This document shows, piece after piece, positions 1 to 8,321 of a DNA stretch of 45,002 nt. The translations under genes and the position numbers were made by a program. Numbering within the stretch: position 1 is the first letter of the stretch; each line of letters begins with the position of its first letter. The notes under the pieces were generated by a model, which worked only from the letters and a program-made list of their open reading frames with translations, searched no databases and was not told the DNA's origin. The DNA comes from Candidatus Sulfotelmatobacter sp. (lineage in GTDB: Bacteria; Eisenbacteria; RBG-16-71-46), in assembly GCA_035498555.1 (NCBI GenBank), contig DATKAB010000046.1, forward strand, positions 1-45,002, written 5' to 3'.

Positions 1-3000
1 TGCCGAGGTTGGTCGGGCCCACGCTGGCGTTGCAGACGTCGGGGGTCGCGCTCGGGTCGTTGGGGCCGTTGTTGGCGCCCCACCAGCACTGCTCGGCGAA
101 CACGCAGTGCGAATTGCCGGCGTTGTAGACCGCGTCGTAGACGTGGCCGAGGAAACTGGACCCCTGGATGTGCGGGTTGGCCGAGCCTTCGACCGAAATC
201 CCGGTCGAGTTGTAGGCGAACAGGCACGAGTCCACCGCCGGGTTCGAGCTGTTGCAGCGCAGCGCGCCCTGGAAGCCCGATCCGCCGTAACGGAAGACGC
301 AATCGTGGAAATGGACCTGCCCGTCGATCGCCGTGTTCTGCACCAGCACGGTGCTCCAGTCGCCGGCGTTGGGCGCGGTGGTGGCGGAGGTGGTGTCGCT
401 GCGGCCGCCGTAGAAATCGTCGCGGATCGAGGTGAACACGATCAGGCTCTCGGGGACTGCCTTGCCGAGCGCGAAGAAGGCGCGATTCACGATGATGTTG
501 GCGCCCGGACGGAGCTTCACGATCAGGCCGGGCTGGAGCGTCAGGGTGGTGGCGAGGCCGGCCCCGACATTCCCGTCCACCAGATACGGCATGTTGTTGC
601 GTCCCGAGATCGGCCGGATCTTCCATAGCAGGTCCTGCGCGATGGTCTCGTTCACCACGCCAATGCCGGTGTAGCTATTGGACTTGAAGAACACGTTGGT
701 GAAGGTAGGGTTGCCGGCCAGCGACATGCGGATCGGGAAATACGTGCACGAATCCACGTTCACCGCGCTGAGCAGCGGCGCCGAGGTGCCGAGAATGTCG
801 ATCCCCTCGTAGCCGGCGGTGACATTGGTGTTGGTGATCGGGACGCTGGCGTTCGTCATCGAGATCGCCGGCACGCCGTTGCCGCCGGCGAAGCGGAGCC
901 GCACGTTGTTCATGACCGTGGCGGCCACGTTGGTCAGCGCGCTGAAGCCGATTCCCCACCAGTCCCCGGGGTTGCCGTGTGAAGAAGCACCGTCGCCGTT
1001 GCTATCGCCGCTGAACGCGTCGTCCGCCATCGAAGTGAAGATGATCAGGCTGTCGGGAGTGCCGTTCGCGGCCAGCGCGCCGTCGATCGCGATGTAGAAC
1101 CCGGTGGGATCAACCCCGTAGCGGCCGAGCTTGATCGTGAGCCCGGGCTCGATCGTCCACTTGGCCGAGCTGCCGATGGTGATGGTGCCGGTCGGCGCGT
1201 AGGCGATGTTCGAGAGTGGCCCGGGTCCCAGGTTGCGCGTGGTGAGATGCGCGTCCTGCCCGATGCTCTCGCCGAGGATGCCGATCACGCTGTAGGGATT
1301 CCCCGACCAGGTGATGTGCGTGAAGGTCGGGTCGGCGAGCAGCGACATGTTCACCGGCAGATTGTTGCAGTTGAGAATCGAGCAGGAATCCACCACCGAC
1401 GTGGATCCTGCGCCGAAGGTCAGCGCGCTGTTGTTGAACAGGAAGTCGGAGCTGACGATCCGTGGCTTCGAACCCACCGCCATCACCGCCGGTCCGCCGG
1501 AATTGCCCGAGCCGCCAAAGGTGAACAGGCAGTTGCGCACCACGCTGGTCGCGCTCGCGGTCGAAGTGAACGAGAACGCCGTGCCCCAGTTGCCCGAGGT
1601 CGGCGAGCTGGCGTTGGTGTCGCCGTTGGTGTCTCCGCCCACGGTGTCGTCCCGGTATGACGTGACCGTGATGCGGTTCGCGCCACCCGGATTCCCGACC
1701 GCGTTGAGCGTCCCCGCGATCGAGAAGGCGGGACCGTTCTGCACCTTGATCACCACCTGCGGTTGGATCGCGAGCGTCACCCCGAGCGGGACCGTGATGG
1801 TCCCGTTCACGACGTAGGCGAAGACCGAAGTCGCCGCCGGCGGCGGGAAGATGACCTGCGGGCGATACTTGATCGTCGCGTTTTGAGTCAGGGTCTCGCT
1901 GATCAGCGCCAGGCCGTTCTGGCCGTTGTTCGCGAAGTACGGCGAGGTGAAGGTGGGATCGCTCATCGCCGACATCAGGATCGGCGCGGTGACGCAGTTG
2001 GTGACGGTGTCGGCAGTCCCGATCGTGGGCGTGACCGCGCCGTTCACGCGAATCCCGTAGTTGCCACGGTTGACGTTGCAGTGGCTGATGGTCGGCGATG
2101 AACCATTGATCCACAGGTTGCAGGGATAGCCATCGAATGGCGCCGCCGAACCGCATTCGATGCGGCAATAGTTGAGCGCGCTGGCGCCCGCAGTGGAGTT
2201 GATCTGGATGAAGCCCCACTGGCCGGGCGCGGGCGAGGTCCCGCCGCCATCGCCGTTGGTGTCGGCGGGATTCCCCCAGACATTGTCGCGCTCGCCGGTG
2301 AAGACGACCGGGGCGCCGACCGTTCCGTTCGCGGTGAGCGTCCCGTCCGCGATGATGCCGACGCCGCCGCTCACCGGGAACTTGATCACGATGCCGGCGT
2401 CGATGACGAGCGACGATCCGGACGCGATGTCGAGATACCCGCCCTGGATGTAGTAGGTGATGTTGTTGTAGGGGGGAATGTTGCGCTGCGTGAGGTGAAG
2501 CGCGCCGGTCACCGTCTCCCCGATGAGGCCGAGTGCGGTGATGGTGTTGGCGTGAAAGCTCAGGTTGGTGATGCTCGGATTGCAGGTGAGCGACATGAGC
2601 GTCGGCGACGACGCCATGTTGTTGATCACCACGTTGGTCAGAGTGGGCGCCGAGGTGCCGTGAAACGTGAAGCCATGCCCGGCGTCGGTGAGCAGCGTGT
2701 TCGAGACCGGGAGATTGACGTTGAAGGCCTCGAGCATTCCGTTGCTGGTGCCGGTGGTGCCGAATCGAAGCTGGCAATACTGCAGCGACCCGGTCGAGCC
2801 GGCTTGGAAATTGATCTGAGACCAGTCGCCCCCATGCGGCGAGGTGGACGAGCCGTTGTCGTTGGTGTCGGCGGGCTGACCGATGGTGTCGTCGTGGATC
2901 GAGGTGACCGAGACGGTGTCGGTCGGCGTGCCATTCATGGTCAGCGTGCCGTAGTTGACCATGCTGGCGCCGCCCACCATCTTGAGCACGATTCCCGGCG

Positions 3001-3850
3001 AGAGAACCAGCGTCGCGGTGGGATTGATCGTCTCCCCACCCAACACCACGTAGGTGATGTTGTTGTAGAGCGTGGTCCCGACCGTGACCGTTCGCTTGGT
3101 CAGCGTGGCGGTGCCGCTGTTCAGGATGTTGGAGCGGATCCCGACCGCGTCGTAGGCGTTGTTGCCCTGCGAGAAGGTGAGGCGGTTGAACGCCGGCGTG
3201 GAATTGAAGTCCATGATGATCGGAGTCAGTGTCGAGTTCTGGATGTTGGTGTCGACGATGTTGGGCGCCGACGTCCCATTCATCGCGATCCCGCTGTAGG
3301 CGCGGCGCAGCGTGCAGTTGAGGACGTCTCCCGAGATGCCGGTCTGGAACGTGATCATGCCGTTGCCGCCGTAGCCGCCGTAGGCGATGTCGCAGAACAC
3401 GAATCGAGACGAGTCCGGGCTGGCGTGGCTGGCCAGGTAGATCGCGTTCCAATCGGAGGGCGCCGCCTGAGTCGAGGCGCCGTCGCCGTTGGTGTCCCCG
3501 CCCTGCGTGTCGTCACGGCTCGAGGTGATGTGGATCAGATTCCCGCCGGTGCCCACCGCGTGGATCGAGCCATTCACCTGGAGGTAGGTGCCCGGGTCGA
3601 ATTTCACGATGATGCCCGGGTTCAGAGTCAGCGTGAACGAGCTGGTCACCGTGACGGTGTTGCGGATCCAGAACACGTCCGCTTCGATCGACGAGCCCGA
3701 GCCCACCAGCCCCCAGCTCTGATTCGCGGACGGAATCGAGGTGATCTGCGCAACCGTGAGCGCCGCGGACGGTCGAGCGGCGAACAGGGTCAGCGGAAGG
3801 AGGATCAGCAGAAGAGGACGGGGCGCGAACCGGCGAAACACTCGGCGCAT
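1..3850 (-). CDS. Giant secreted right-handed beta-helix repeat protein (partial, C-terminus off the left edge)
   Basis: I read one uninterrupted frame from an ATG at 3850 to the window edge, at least 1283 residues with no stop. A GGGAG Shine-Dalgarno lies 6 bases upstream. Residues 1-29 form a signal peptide (RR-rich start, LLLILLPLTLF core, cleavage near PSAA), so the protein is exported. The rest is six copies of a ~207-residue unit. Each unit has a strand-rich stretch with 'PG(I/L)xxK' and 'xANGT', then an RDDT-type turn and a Ca-loop-like D(T/S)NGDG segment followed by GDW or a close variant, near residues 118, 328, 530, 741, 950 and 1155. Short N-rich strands resemble parallel beta-helix (PbH1/NosD-like) rungs. 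The family suggests a surface or matrix protein, perhaps polysaccharide-binding; no catalytic residues can be assigned. The missing C-terminus may carry a sorting domain. The last unit has lost the NGDG loop (DTTSATT). Confidence 0.88.
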   Translation of the reverse strand, partial: MRRVFRRFAPRPLLLILLPLTLFAARPSAALTVAQITSIPSANQSWGLVGSGSSIEADVFWIRNTVTVTSSFTLTLNPGIIVKFDPGTYLQVNGSIHAVGTGGNLIHITSSRDDTQGGDTNGDGASTQAAPSDWNAIYLASHASPDSSRFVFCDIAYGGYGGNGMITFQTGISGDVLNCTLRRAYSGIAMNGTSAPNIVDTNIQNSTLTPIIMDFNSTPAFNRLTFSQGNNAYDAVGIRSNILNSGTATLTKRTVTVGTTLYNNITYVVLGGETINPTATLVLSPGIVLKMVGGASMVNYGTLTMNGTPTDTVSVTSIHDDTIGQPADTNDNGSSTSPHGGDWSQINFQAGSTGSLQYCQLRFGTTGTSNGMLEAFNVNLPVSNTLLTDAGHGFTFHGTSAPTLTNVVINNMASSPTLMSLTCNPSITNLSFHANTITALGLIGETVTGALHLTQRNIPPYNNITYYIQGGYLDIASGSSLVIDAGIVIKFPVSGGVGIIADGTLTANGTVGAPVVFTGERDNVWGNPADTNGDGGGTSPAPGQWGFIQINSTAGASALNYCRIECGSAAPFDGYPCNLWINGSSPTISHCNVNRGNYGIRVNGAVTPTIGTADTVTNCVTAPILMSAMSDPTFTSPYFANNGQNGLALISETLTQNATIKYRPQVIFPPPAATSVFAYVVNGTITVPLGVTLAIQPQVVIKVQNGPAFSIAGTLNAVGNPGGANRITVTSYRDDTVGGDTNGDTNASSPTSGNWGTAFSFTSTASATSVVRNCLFTFGGSGNSGGPAVMAVGSKPRIVSSDFLFNNSALTFGAGSTSVVDSCSILNCNNLPVNMSLLADPTFTHITWSGNPYSVIGILGESIGQDAHLTTRNLGPGPLSNIAYAPTGTITIGSSAKWTIEPGLTIKLGRYGVDPTGFYIAIDGALAANGTPDSLIIFTSMADDAFSGDSNGDGASSHGNPGDWWGIGFSALTNVAATVMNNVRLRFAGGNGVPAISMTNASVPITNTNVTAGYEGIDILGTSAPLLSAVNVDSCTYFPIRMSLAGNPTFTNVFFKSNSYTGIGVVNETIAQDLLWKIRPISGRNNMPYLVDGNVGAGLATTLTLQPGLIVKLRPGANIIVNRAFFALGKAVPESLIVFTSIRDDFYGGRSDTTSATTAPNAGDWSTVLVQNTAIDGQVHFHDCVFRYGGSGFQGALRCNSSNPAVDSCLFAYNSTGISVEGSANPHIQGSSFLGHVYDAVYNAGNSHCVFAEQCWWGANNGPNDPSATPDVCNASVGPTNLG

Positions 3851-3983
3851 GGGGAGCTCCCGCAACGGAACGTGAAGGGACGACAGAGTTGCCCGGGGGC
3901 ACATTCGGGCTCGCGGGAGCCGCACGGAGTGGGGGTCCGCGTGTCACGAGAGTACTCACCCTGAGAGTGGCATCTCAACACCC

Positions 3984-4001
3984 AAACGCGCGAAACCGCG
4001 C
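3984..4001 (-). terminator. Weak hairpin after rph
   Basis: On the minus strand, 20 bases past the rph stop, GCGCG-GTTT-CGCGC forms a 5-bp stem followed by GTTTGGG. The stem is short and the T-run poor, so this is only a possible terminator of the tRNA-Leu/smpB/murI/rph cluster before the beta-helix gene. The rest of the 171-base gap (3851-4021) shows no clear promoter; it must hold the start signals of the beta-helix gene. Confidence 0.25.
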
Positions 4002-4021
4002 CGAATCGGCTCGTTCCCGCG

Positions 4022-4813
4022 TCAGGCGGCCGGCAGCAGCCCCGAGTCCCCCATCAACCGGCGATGGAGGGTGGTGACGCGGCGAATTCCGGTCCGCGCG
4101 AGCCGCAGGAGTTGACGAAGTTCGGCCTCGGTGAACGAAACGCCTTCGCCGGTGCCCTGGATCTCGACGTAGCGGCCGGAGCCGGTCATCACCACGTTCA
4201 TGTCCACGTGGGCGCCGGCGTCCTCGGCGTAGTCGAGGTCGAGGCAGGGAATACCCTGCACGACGCCGACCGAGATGGCGGCCAGGGAATCTCTCAGCGG
4301 CGGCCCCTTGAGCTGCCCGCGATTGGACAGCGCGACGAACGCGTCGTGCAGCGCCACCATCGCCCCGTTGATCGCGGCGGTGCGCGTGCCGCCATCGGCT
4401 TCGAGCACGTCGCAGTCGAGGATGATGGTGCGCTCGCCGAACACCGTGAGGTCGGTGACGGCGCGCAGCGATCGTCCGATCAACCGCTGGATCTCCTGCG
4501 CCCGGCCGCCGGTCTGCACCGAGCGCGGGGTCCGCTGGGTGGTGCTGCGCGGCAGCATGCCATACTCGGCGGTCACCCAGCCCTTCCCCTGGCCGCGCAT
4601 CCAGCCGGGCGCCTTCTCGTCCACCGAGGCCGAGCAAAGCACCCGTGTGCGCCCCATGGTGACCAGCGCCGAGCCCTCCGCGTTGGGCATGGGGCCACGC
4701 TCGATCTTGAACGGACGCGTCTGAGCGGCGCGCCGGCCGTCGTGGCGCGCGAATTCCGGAGTCTCCGGAGTCCGCGCTTCGCGCTCGCGAATCGCCGCCG
4801 GTTTGCGCGTCAT
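4022..4813 (-). CDS. rph: Ribonuclease PH
   Basis: RNase PH is a phosphorolytic 3'-5' exoribonuclease that trims tRNA 3' ends using inorganic phosphate and works as a hexamer in the cytoplasm. The 263-residue protein carries the family landmarks: DGR near residue 25, the EGSALVxxG segment, GKGWVTAEYGMLPRST near 77-92 (phosphate/substrate-binding region), TRTAAINGA, and the acidic DLDYxEDxxAxVDMNVV strand with the catalytic-site aspartates. It has about 20 extra residues at the N-terminus (MTRKPAAIREREARTPE) compared with typical RNase PH, so a later start is possible, but the ATG at 4813 overlaps the murI stop as ATGA, which supports it. It is the last gene of the smpB-amidase-gerM-murI cluster. 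The rdgB/ysnA pyrophosphatase that often follows rph is absent here. Confidence 0.96.
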   Translation of the reverse strand: MTRKPAAIREREARTPETPEFARHDGRRAAQTRPFKIERGPMPNAEGSALVTMGRTRVLCSASVDEKAPGWMRGQGKGWVTAEYGMLPRSTTQRTPRSVQTGGRAQEIQRLIGRSLRAVTDLTVFGERTIILDCDVLEADGGTRTAAINGAMVALHDAFVALSNRGQLKGPPLRDSLAAISVGVVQGIPCLDLDYAEDAGAHVDMNVVMTGSGRYVEIQGTGEGVSFTEAELRQLLRLARTGIRRVTTLHRRLMGDSGLLPAA

Positions 4814-5667
4814 TTCGGCTCACCTTCTCGAATCGAGGGCGTGCGCTCGAACCACGGCAGATCGGTTTGATCCACCACCGTGACCGGTGGCAGCTCCCGC
4901 CCGAGGAACGACTGCGCGATGCGCTTGAAGTTGCGCGGCTCGTCGCTCACGTAGAAGTGATGATCGGGCGGTCCCGAGGCGAGCTGTCCGCGCTCGGCGA
5001 GCAGGCGCGCCACCTCGCGGGCCGCTTCGGCGCCCGAGTCCACCAGCTGCACCGCCGGCCCCATCAGCTCGGCGATCAGCGGCGCGATCAGCGGATAGTG
5101 GGTACAGCCCAGGATCAGGCTCTCGAGCTGGCCGGCGCGCAGCTCGAGCAGGTATTCCTCGGCCACCGCGCGCGTCACGGGGTGATCGATCCAGCCTTCC
5201 TCGATCAGCGGCACGAACAGCGGACAGGCGCGCGAGATCACGGCGGCGCCGGGGGCGAGGCGCGCGATCGCCGCGGGGTAGGCGCCGCTCCCCACCGTGC
5301 CGAGCGTTCCCGTCACGCCGATGCGGCCGTGCGGGCTCGCCGCCACCGCGGCGCGCGCGGCCGGTTCGATCACGCCCACCACCGGCAGCGACAGCCGATG
5401 TTGCACCGCTTCGAGCGCGAACGACGAAGCGGTGTTGCACGCCACCAGCAGGCACTTGACGTTCTGGCGAACCAGGAATTCGCCGATCTCGAGCGCGAAG
5501 CGCGTGACGGTCTCGCGTGACTTGCTTCCGTAGGGCAGCCGCGCCGTGTCGCCGAAGTACACCACCGACTCCGACGGCAGCGCGCGGAACAGCTCGCGCA
5601 CGGAAGTCAGGCCGCCGAGGCCGGAATCGAAGACGCCGATGGGACGAGGATCGTGGGTGGCGGGCAT
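4810..5667 (-). CDS. murI: Glutamate racemase
   Basis: Cofactor-independent racemase making D-glutamate for peptidoglycan. The 285-residue length is normal. Visible motifs are FDSGLGGL near residue 13, GDTARLPYG near 40, the first catalytic cysteine in ACNTAS near residue 76, and the second in LGCTHYPL near 187, flanked by VDSG. ATG at 5667 lies 5 bases after the GerMN gene stop; its own stop overlaps rph by 4 bases. The neighbourhood (gerM, murI, rph) matches the known racE-gerM-rph order of Bacillus, with an amidase added upstream, so the cluster joins cell-wall synthesis and remodelling with RNA processing. Both catalytic cysteines are present, so it should be active. Confidence 0.97.
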   Translation of the reverse strand: MPATHDPRPIGVFDSGLGGLTSVRELFRALPSESVVYFGDTARLPYGSKSRETVTRFALEIGEFLVRQNVKCLLVACNTASSFALEAVQHRLSLPVVGVIEPAARAAVAASPHGRIGVTGTLGTVGSGAYPAAIARLAPGAAVISRACPLFVPLIEEGWIDHPVTRAVAEEYLLELRAGQLESLILGCTHYPLIAPLIAELMGPAVQLVDSGAEAAREVARLLAERGQLASGPPDHHFYVSDEPRNFKRIAQSFLGRELPPVTVVDQTDLPWFERTPSIREGEPK

Positions 5668-5671
5668 CAGA

Positions 5672-6214
5672 TCATGGCCAGTCCGAGACTTCGAGCGGCC
5701 GGTCCAGCGGCAGATGTCCGCCGAGGCTCGACAGCGGATTGCCGTCGGCGACCAGCATGACGCGCTTCACCCCGGGCAGATTGGCGGCGAGGGTGCGCAC
5801 CAGCGAACCGAGCGTCAGGTATTCGGCGCCCGCGCCACCACGAAAGCCCTGCTGGAACGCCCGCGACAGGTCCAGGGTGAGAAGCCCTCGGTCATCGAGA
5901 TAGACATGAAGCACCGCGGTGCCGGGCGGCAGGGTTCGGATGCCCGAGCGCTGCGGTCCGCGCTCCAGCTGAGCGACGATCTCCGCGACGCGCTGATGGA
6001 GCGCCTCGGGCTCCACCACGTCGCGCGCCTCGCGCACCAGGCTGTCACCGTCCGCCGAAGCGAACCACAGCTCCACCGAATGGACGCCGGTGCTGACCGA
6101 ATCCACGCCCGGCGGCGGCGGGGGAACCTCGGCGCGATGCATGAAACGCCACGCGGCCCACGCTAGCACAGCGATTCCGAGGCCCACAATCAAGAGTCGT
6201 CTCACGGTCCTCAT
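5672..6214 (-). CDS. GerMN-domain membrane-anchored protein
   Basis: A 180-residue protein with one N-terminal membrane segment (RRLLIVGLGIAVLAWAAWRF, residues 5-24), a proline-rich linker (PPPPPG near 32), and one GerMN domain from about residue 45. The domain shows VELWFASADGDSLV, a central LERGPQRSGIRTLPPGT turn, LTLDLSRAF, and a C-terminal LVxTLxANLPGVKRVMLVADG stretch. GerMN domains occur in GerM and in LpqB-type envelope proteins; their biochemical role is not settled, but they are often beside murI and cell-wall amidases, as here. I chose ATG 6214, which overlaps the amidase stop as ATGA, over a longer open frame lacking a membrane-compatible N-terminus. The domain would sit in the periplasm. 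GerM-like is a family label only; nothing suggests sporulation. Confidence 0.85.
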   Translation of the reverse strand: MRTVRRLLIVGLGIAVLAWAAWRFMHRAEVPPPPPGVDSVSTGVHSVELWFASADGDSLVREARDVVEPEALHQRVAEIVAQLERGPQRSGIRTLPPGTAVLHVYLDDRGLLTLDLSRAFQQGFRGGAGAEYLTLGSLVRTLAANLPGVKRVMLVADGNPLSSLGGHLPLDRPLEVSDWP

Positions 6215-7623
6215 CGCTGGCGCTGCCAGTTCTCGACGCCTTCGGCGATCGACGTGGCCAGATCGGTGATCCCGTTCGCGGAACGCAATCGGGCGAGATC
6301 CTCGTTCGAGGTGAGCGTCGCACATTCGAGCAGGAGCCCGGGCGCGTTCACTCCCAGCAGCGGGTACGCCAGGGTCTCGCGAAGACGCGCCGGCCCCTCG
6401 TCGCGCAGCTCGATCGACGCCATCACCGCTTCGGCGATTTCGCGCGCGCGCACCGCGTGCCGGGTGGCGACGTCACGCCACGGCAGGATCTCGATCGGCG
6501 CGGGAAATCCGGTCGCCGCAGCCGCCGTGGCTCCCGAGGTGGCGGGAGGACAGTAGGCGGTGAAGCCGCGGGCTCGCGAGCCCGGCAGGCCGTCGAAGTG
6601 GAGCGACAGCACCAGGTCGGCCCGCGAGCGATTCGCCGCCTCGGCGCGCTGATCGGCGGTGAGCGGCACGTCGGCGTCGCGCGTCAGGACCACTCGCGCA
6701 CCGAGGCGCTTCTCGAGTTCGGGCTTGAGCGCGCGGGCCAGCGCCAGCGTGAGATCCTTCTCGATCGCCTCCCCCACGATGACGCCGGCGTCTTCGCCGC
6801 CATGGCCGGGATCCAGCACGATCACGTGAAGAGCGCGCGGCCCGGGCGGCCCTTCGGGAGCGAAAGTCTCGAGCAGCGTCCCGGGGCGGCGCCAGAACTC
6901 GAAGGTGACGCGGTCCGGGTCGCGCACGACGCGCCAGCCCACCGCTTCCGGCCCGACGGTCATCTCGAACGCGCTGCCCGAAGCGGTCGGCAGCTCGCGC
7001 AGCTTTCGCACCAGCGACGGCCCCGGAATCGTGTCGGGCAAGAGGCCGGCGAAGAATCCTTCGAGATGCACCTGAAAATTGGCGTGCGCGCGGCCCACCA
7101 CTTTCGCCTGGTCCGAATGCTCGCAAGCGAACGTGACCCGGGTGATGCCTTCCGTGCTGGTGATGCGCGGGCTGCCGACCACCCCGCCGGGCGGCACCAC
7201 CACCAGGCGCTGGCCGCGGGGGTCGAGCACCAGCCGCGCCAGGGTCGAATCGCGGGGCAGCGAATCCGTCAGCGCCACCGGCACCTGCAGCTCACCGTGC
7301 AGCGAGCGCACCGGGACGGGCAATCGCACGGTGTGGTCGTCCACCACCACGAACGGATTGTCCACGGTCAGCACCACGCGATGATTGCCGCTGCGCAATA
7401 CCATCTTGCGGATGTCGGCGCGCCAGAAGCGCGTCGCCTGAAGCAGTCGGGCGAGCGCCGAACCGCTCACGTACGGCTGACCCTCGAGACGCTGGACCGG
7501 CTCGCTGAGCGGGGGCTCCGAGGCGCCCGCCCTGGGCGCGGGAACGGCGCCCGCCGCCAGCGCCAGCACCGCGATCGCGAACGCCCGGCGGAGGAAGCCG
7601 GGCGCGCCTGGAACCCGCGTCAC
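6211..7623 (-). CDS. N-acetylmuramoyl-L-alanine amidase (Amidase_3, AmiC-like)
   Basis: A zinc hydrolase that cleaves the bond between MurNAc and the stem peptide in the periplasm. The 470 residues start at GTG 7623 (GTGA overlap with smpB), then a signal peptide (FAIAVLALAAGAVPAPRAGA, to about residue 34). An N-terminal AMIN-like / copper-amine-oxidase-N-like beta region follows (about 40-250), then the catalytic domain from residue 266. Zinc-site residues are visible: H in LDPGHGGEDAG (~274), E in GEAIEKD (~288) and H in LSLHFDG (~346); the catalytic E is in LLECATLTSN (~440). SLHFDG replaces the usual SIHxN/D pattern but keeps the histidine. The cysteine next to the catalytic Glu is unusual but not disruptive. 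It is co-transcribed with the GerMN protein and murI. Confidence 0.93.
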   Translation of the reverse strand: MTRVPGAPGFLRRAFAIAVLALAAGAVPAPRAGASEPPLSEPVQRLEGQPYVSGSALARLLQATRFWRADIRKMVLRSGNHRVVLTVDNPFVVVDDHTVRLPVPVRSLHGELQVPVALTDSLPRDSTLARLVLDPRGQRLVVVPPGGVVGSPRITSTEGITRVTFACEHSDQAKVVGRAHANFQVHLEGFFAGLLPDTIPGPSLVRKLRELPTASGSAFEMTVGPEAVGWRVVRDPDRVTFEFWRRPGTLLETFAPEGPPGPRALHVIVLDPGHGGEDAGVIVGEAIEKDLTLALARALKPELEKRLGARVVLTRDADVPLTADQRAEAANRSRADLVLSLHFDGLPGSRARGFTAYCPPATSGATAAAATGFPAPIEILPWRDVATRHAVRAREIAEAVMASIELRDEGPARLRETLAYPLLGVNAPGLLLECATLTSNEDLARLRSANGITDLATSIAEGVENWQRQR

Positions 7624-8099
7624 TCGCCGCGCTCCCGGCCACGCCGCGCGCGCTCCATCTCGCGGCGCGCATCGCGCTCGGCGATCGAGGCGCGTTTGTC
7701 GAAGGACTTCTTGCCGCGCGCGACCCCGATCAGGAGCTTGGCGTGCCCCCTCGAGAAGTAGAGCTTGAGGGGCACCAGCGTCATGCCCTTCTGCTCGACC
7801 GCGCGCCGCAGTCGTTCGATCTCGGTGCGATGGGCGAGCAGCTTTCGGGCGCGCACCGGATCGGGATTGAACCGGTTGCCCTGCTCGTACGGGGGAATGT
7901 GAAGCTGGCGCACGAACAGCTCGCCGTTGTCCACCGAGGCATAGGCCTCGGCCAGGCTGGCCTTGCCGATACGCAGGCTCTTCACCTCGGTCCCGGTCAG
8001 CACCAGACCGGTCTCGAGAGTCTCGAGCACCTGATAGTCGTGATAGGCCCGGCGATTCTGGGCCACCAACTTTTCCGCGCTTTCAGTGGAGCGCGCCAT
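7620..8099 (-). CDS. smpB: SsrA-binding protein SmpB
   Basis: SmpB binds tmRNA and delivers it to stalled ribosomes in trans-translation. The 159-residue protein has the classic order: AQNRRAYHDY near 15-24, GLVLTGTEVKSLR near 34-46, GELFVRQLHIPPYEQGN, RxRKLLxHRxEI, and the basic C-terminal tail KKSFDKRASIAERDARREMERARRG whose residues enter the empty mRNA channel. ATG 8099 is chosen because the open frame upstream runs through the tRNA gene and is not protein. No strong Shine-Dalgarno is visible; translation may rely on a weak site. The stop overlaps the amidase GTG. tmRNA itself is not in this window. Confidence 0.97.
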   Translation of the reverse strand: MARSTESAEKLVAQNRRAYHDYQVLETLETGLVLTGTEVKSLRIGKASLAEAYASVDNGELFVRQLHIPPYEQGNRFNPDPVRARKLLAHRTEIERLRRAVEQKGMTLVPLKLYFSRGHAKLLIGVARGKKSFDKRASIAERDARREMERARRGRERGE

Positions 8100-8159
8100 G
8101 GCTCGAATTGAAGGGCCGGCGCGGAAGGAAGCGCGGGCCTCAGGAGGGGTCGCGAAGAG

Positions 8160-8246
8160 TGGTGCGGAAGGGGGGATTTGAACCCCCACACCCTTTCGGG
8201 CGCTAGAACCTGAATCTAGTGCGTCTGCCAGTTCCGCCACTTCCGC
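8160..8246 (-). tRNA. tRNA-Leu (anticodon CAG), CCA encoded
   Basis: Minus-strand cloverleaf. Acceptor GCGGAAG pairs with CTTCCGC, the anticodon stem CTAGA/TCTAG holds loop TTCAGGT (anticodon CAG, reads CUG), a long class II variable arm sits at CGCCCGAAAGGGTGT, and the T arm is GGGGG-TTCAAAT-CCCCC. The 3' end ACCA is genomic (8163-8160), so the CCA tail is encoded. The gene lies 60 bases ahead of smpB on the same strand and just downstream of a strong promoter, so it probably heads the smpB-amidase-gerM-murI-rph transcript. Confidence 0.98.
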
Positions 8247-8262
8247 ACGAAGCCGGGCGGGG

Positions 8263-8292
8263 AATATAGGAGCCCGGCGCAAAGGGCGTCAA
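8263..8292 (-). promoter_or_regulatory. Sigma-70-type promoter of tRNA-Leu / smpB cluster
   Basis: The minus strand shows TTGACG (8292-8287), an 18-base spacer, and TATATT (8268-8263), five of six matches at each box. The expected transcription start is about 10 bases before the tRNA 5' end at 8246. No other comparably good promoter was noticed in the cluster down to rph, and most of the gene joins overlap, so the site probably serves the whole cluster. The divergent plus-strand gene begins at 8322. Confidence 0.75.
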
Positions 8293-8321
8293 CGAGCGCG
8301 CCCGCGTGCTATAACCCCTGC

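Noticed and set aside
1110-3452. A 780-codon open frame in another minus-strand frame and long plus-strand frames across 1-3960
   Set aside because: They are Arg/His-rich shadows of the true beta-helix frame, which alone shows a signal peptide and six internal repeats.
1-3850. Periodic repeats as a CRISPR array
   Set aside because: Spacing is about 621 bases, repeats are protein-coding and diverged, and no short identical repeat/spacer pattern exists.
7620-8282. SmpB with a long N-terminal extension
   Set aside because: The extension translates the tRNA-Leu gene; ATG 8099 gives the normal SmpB start.
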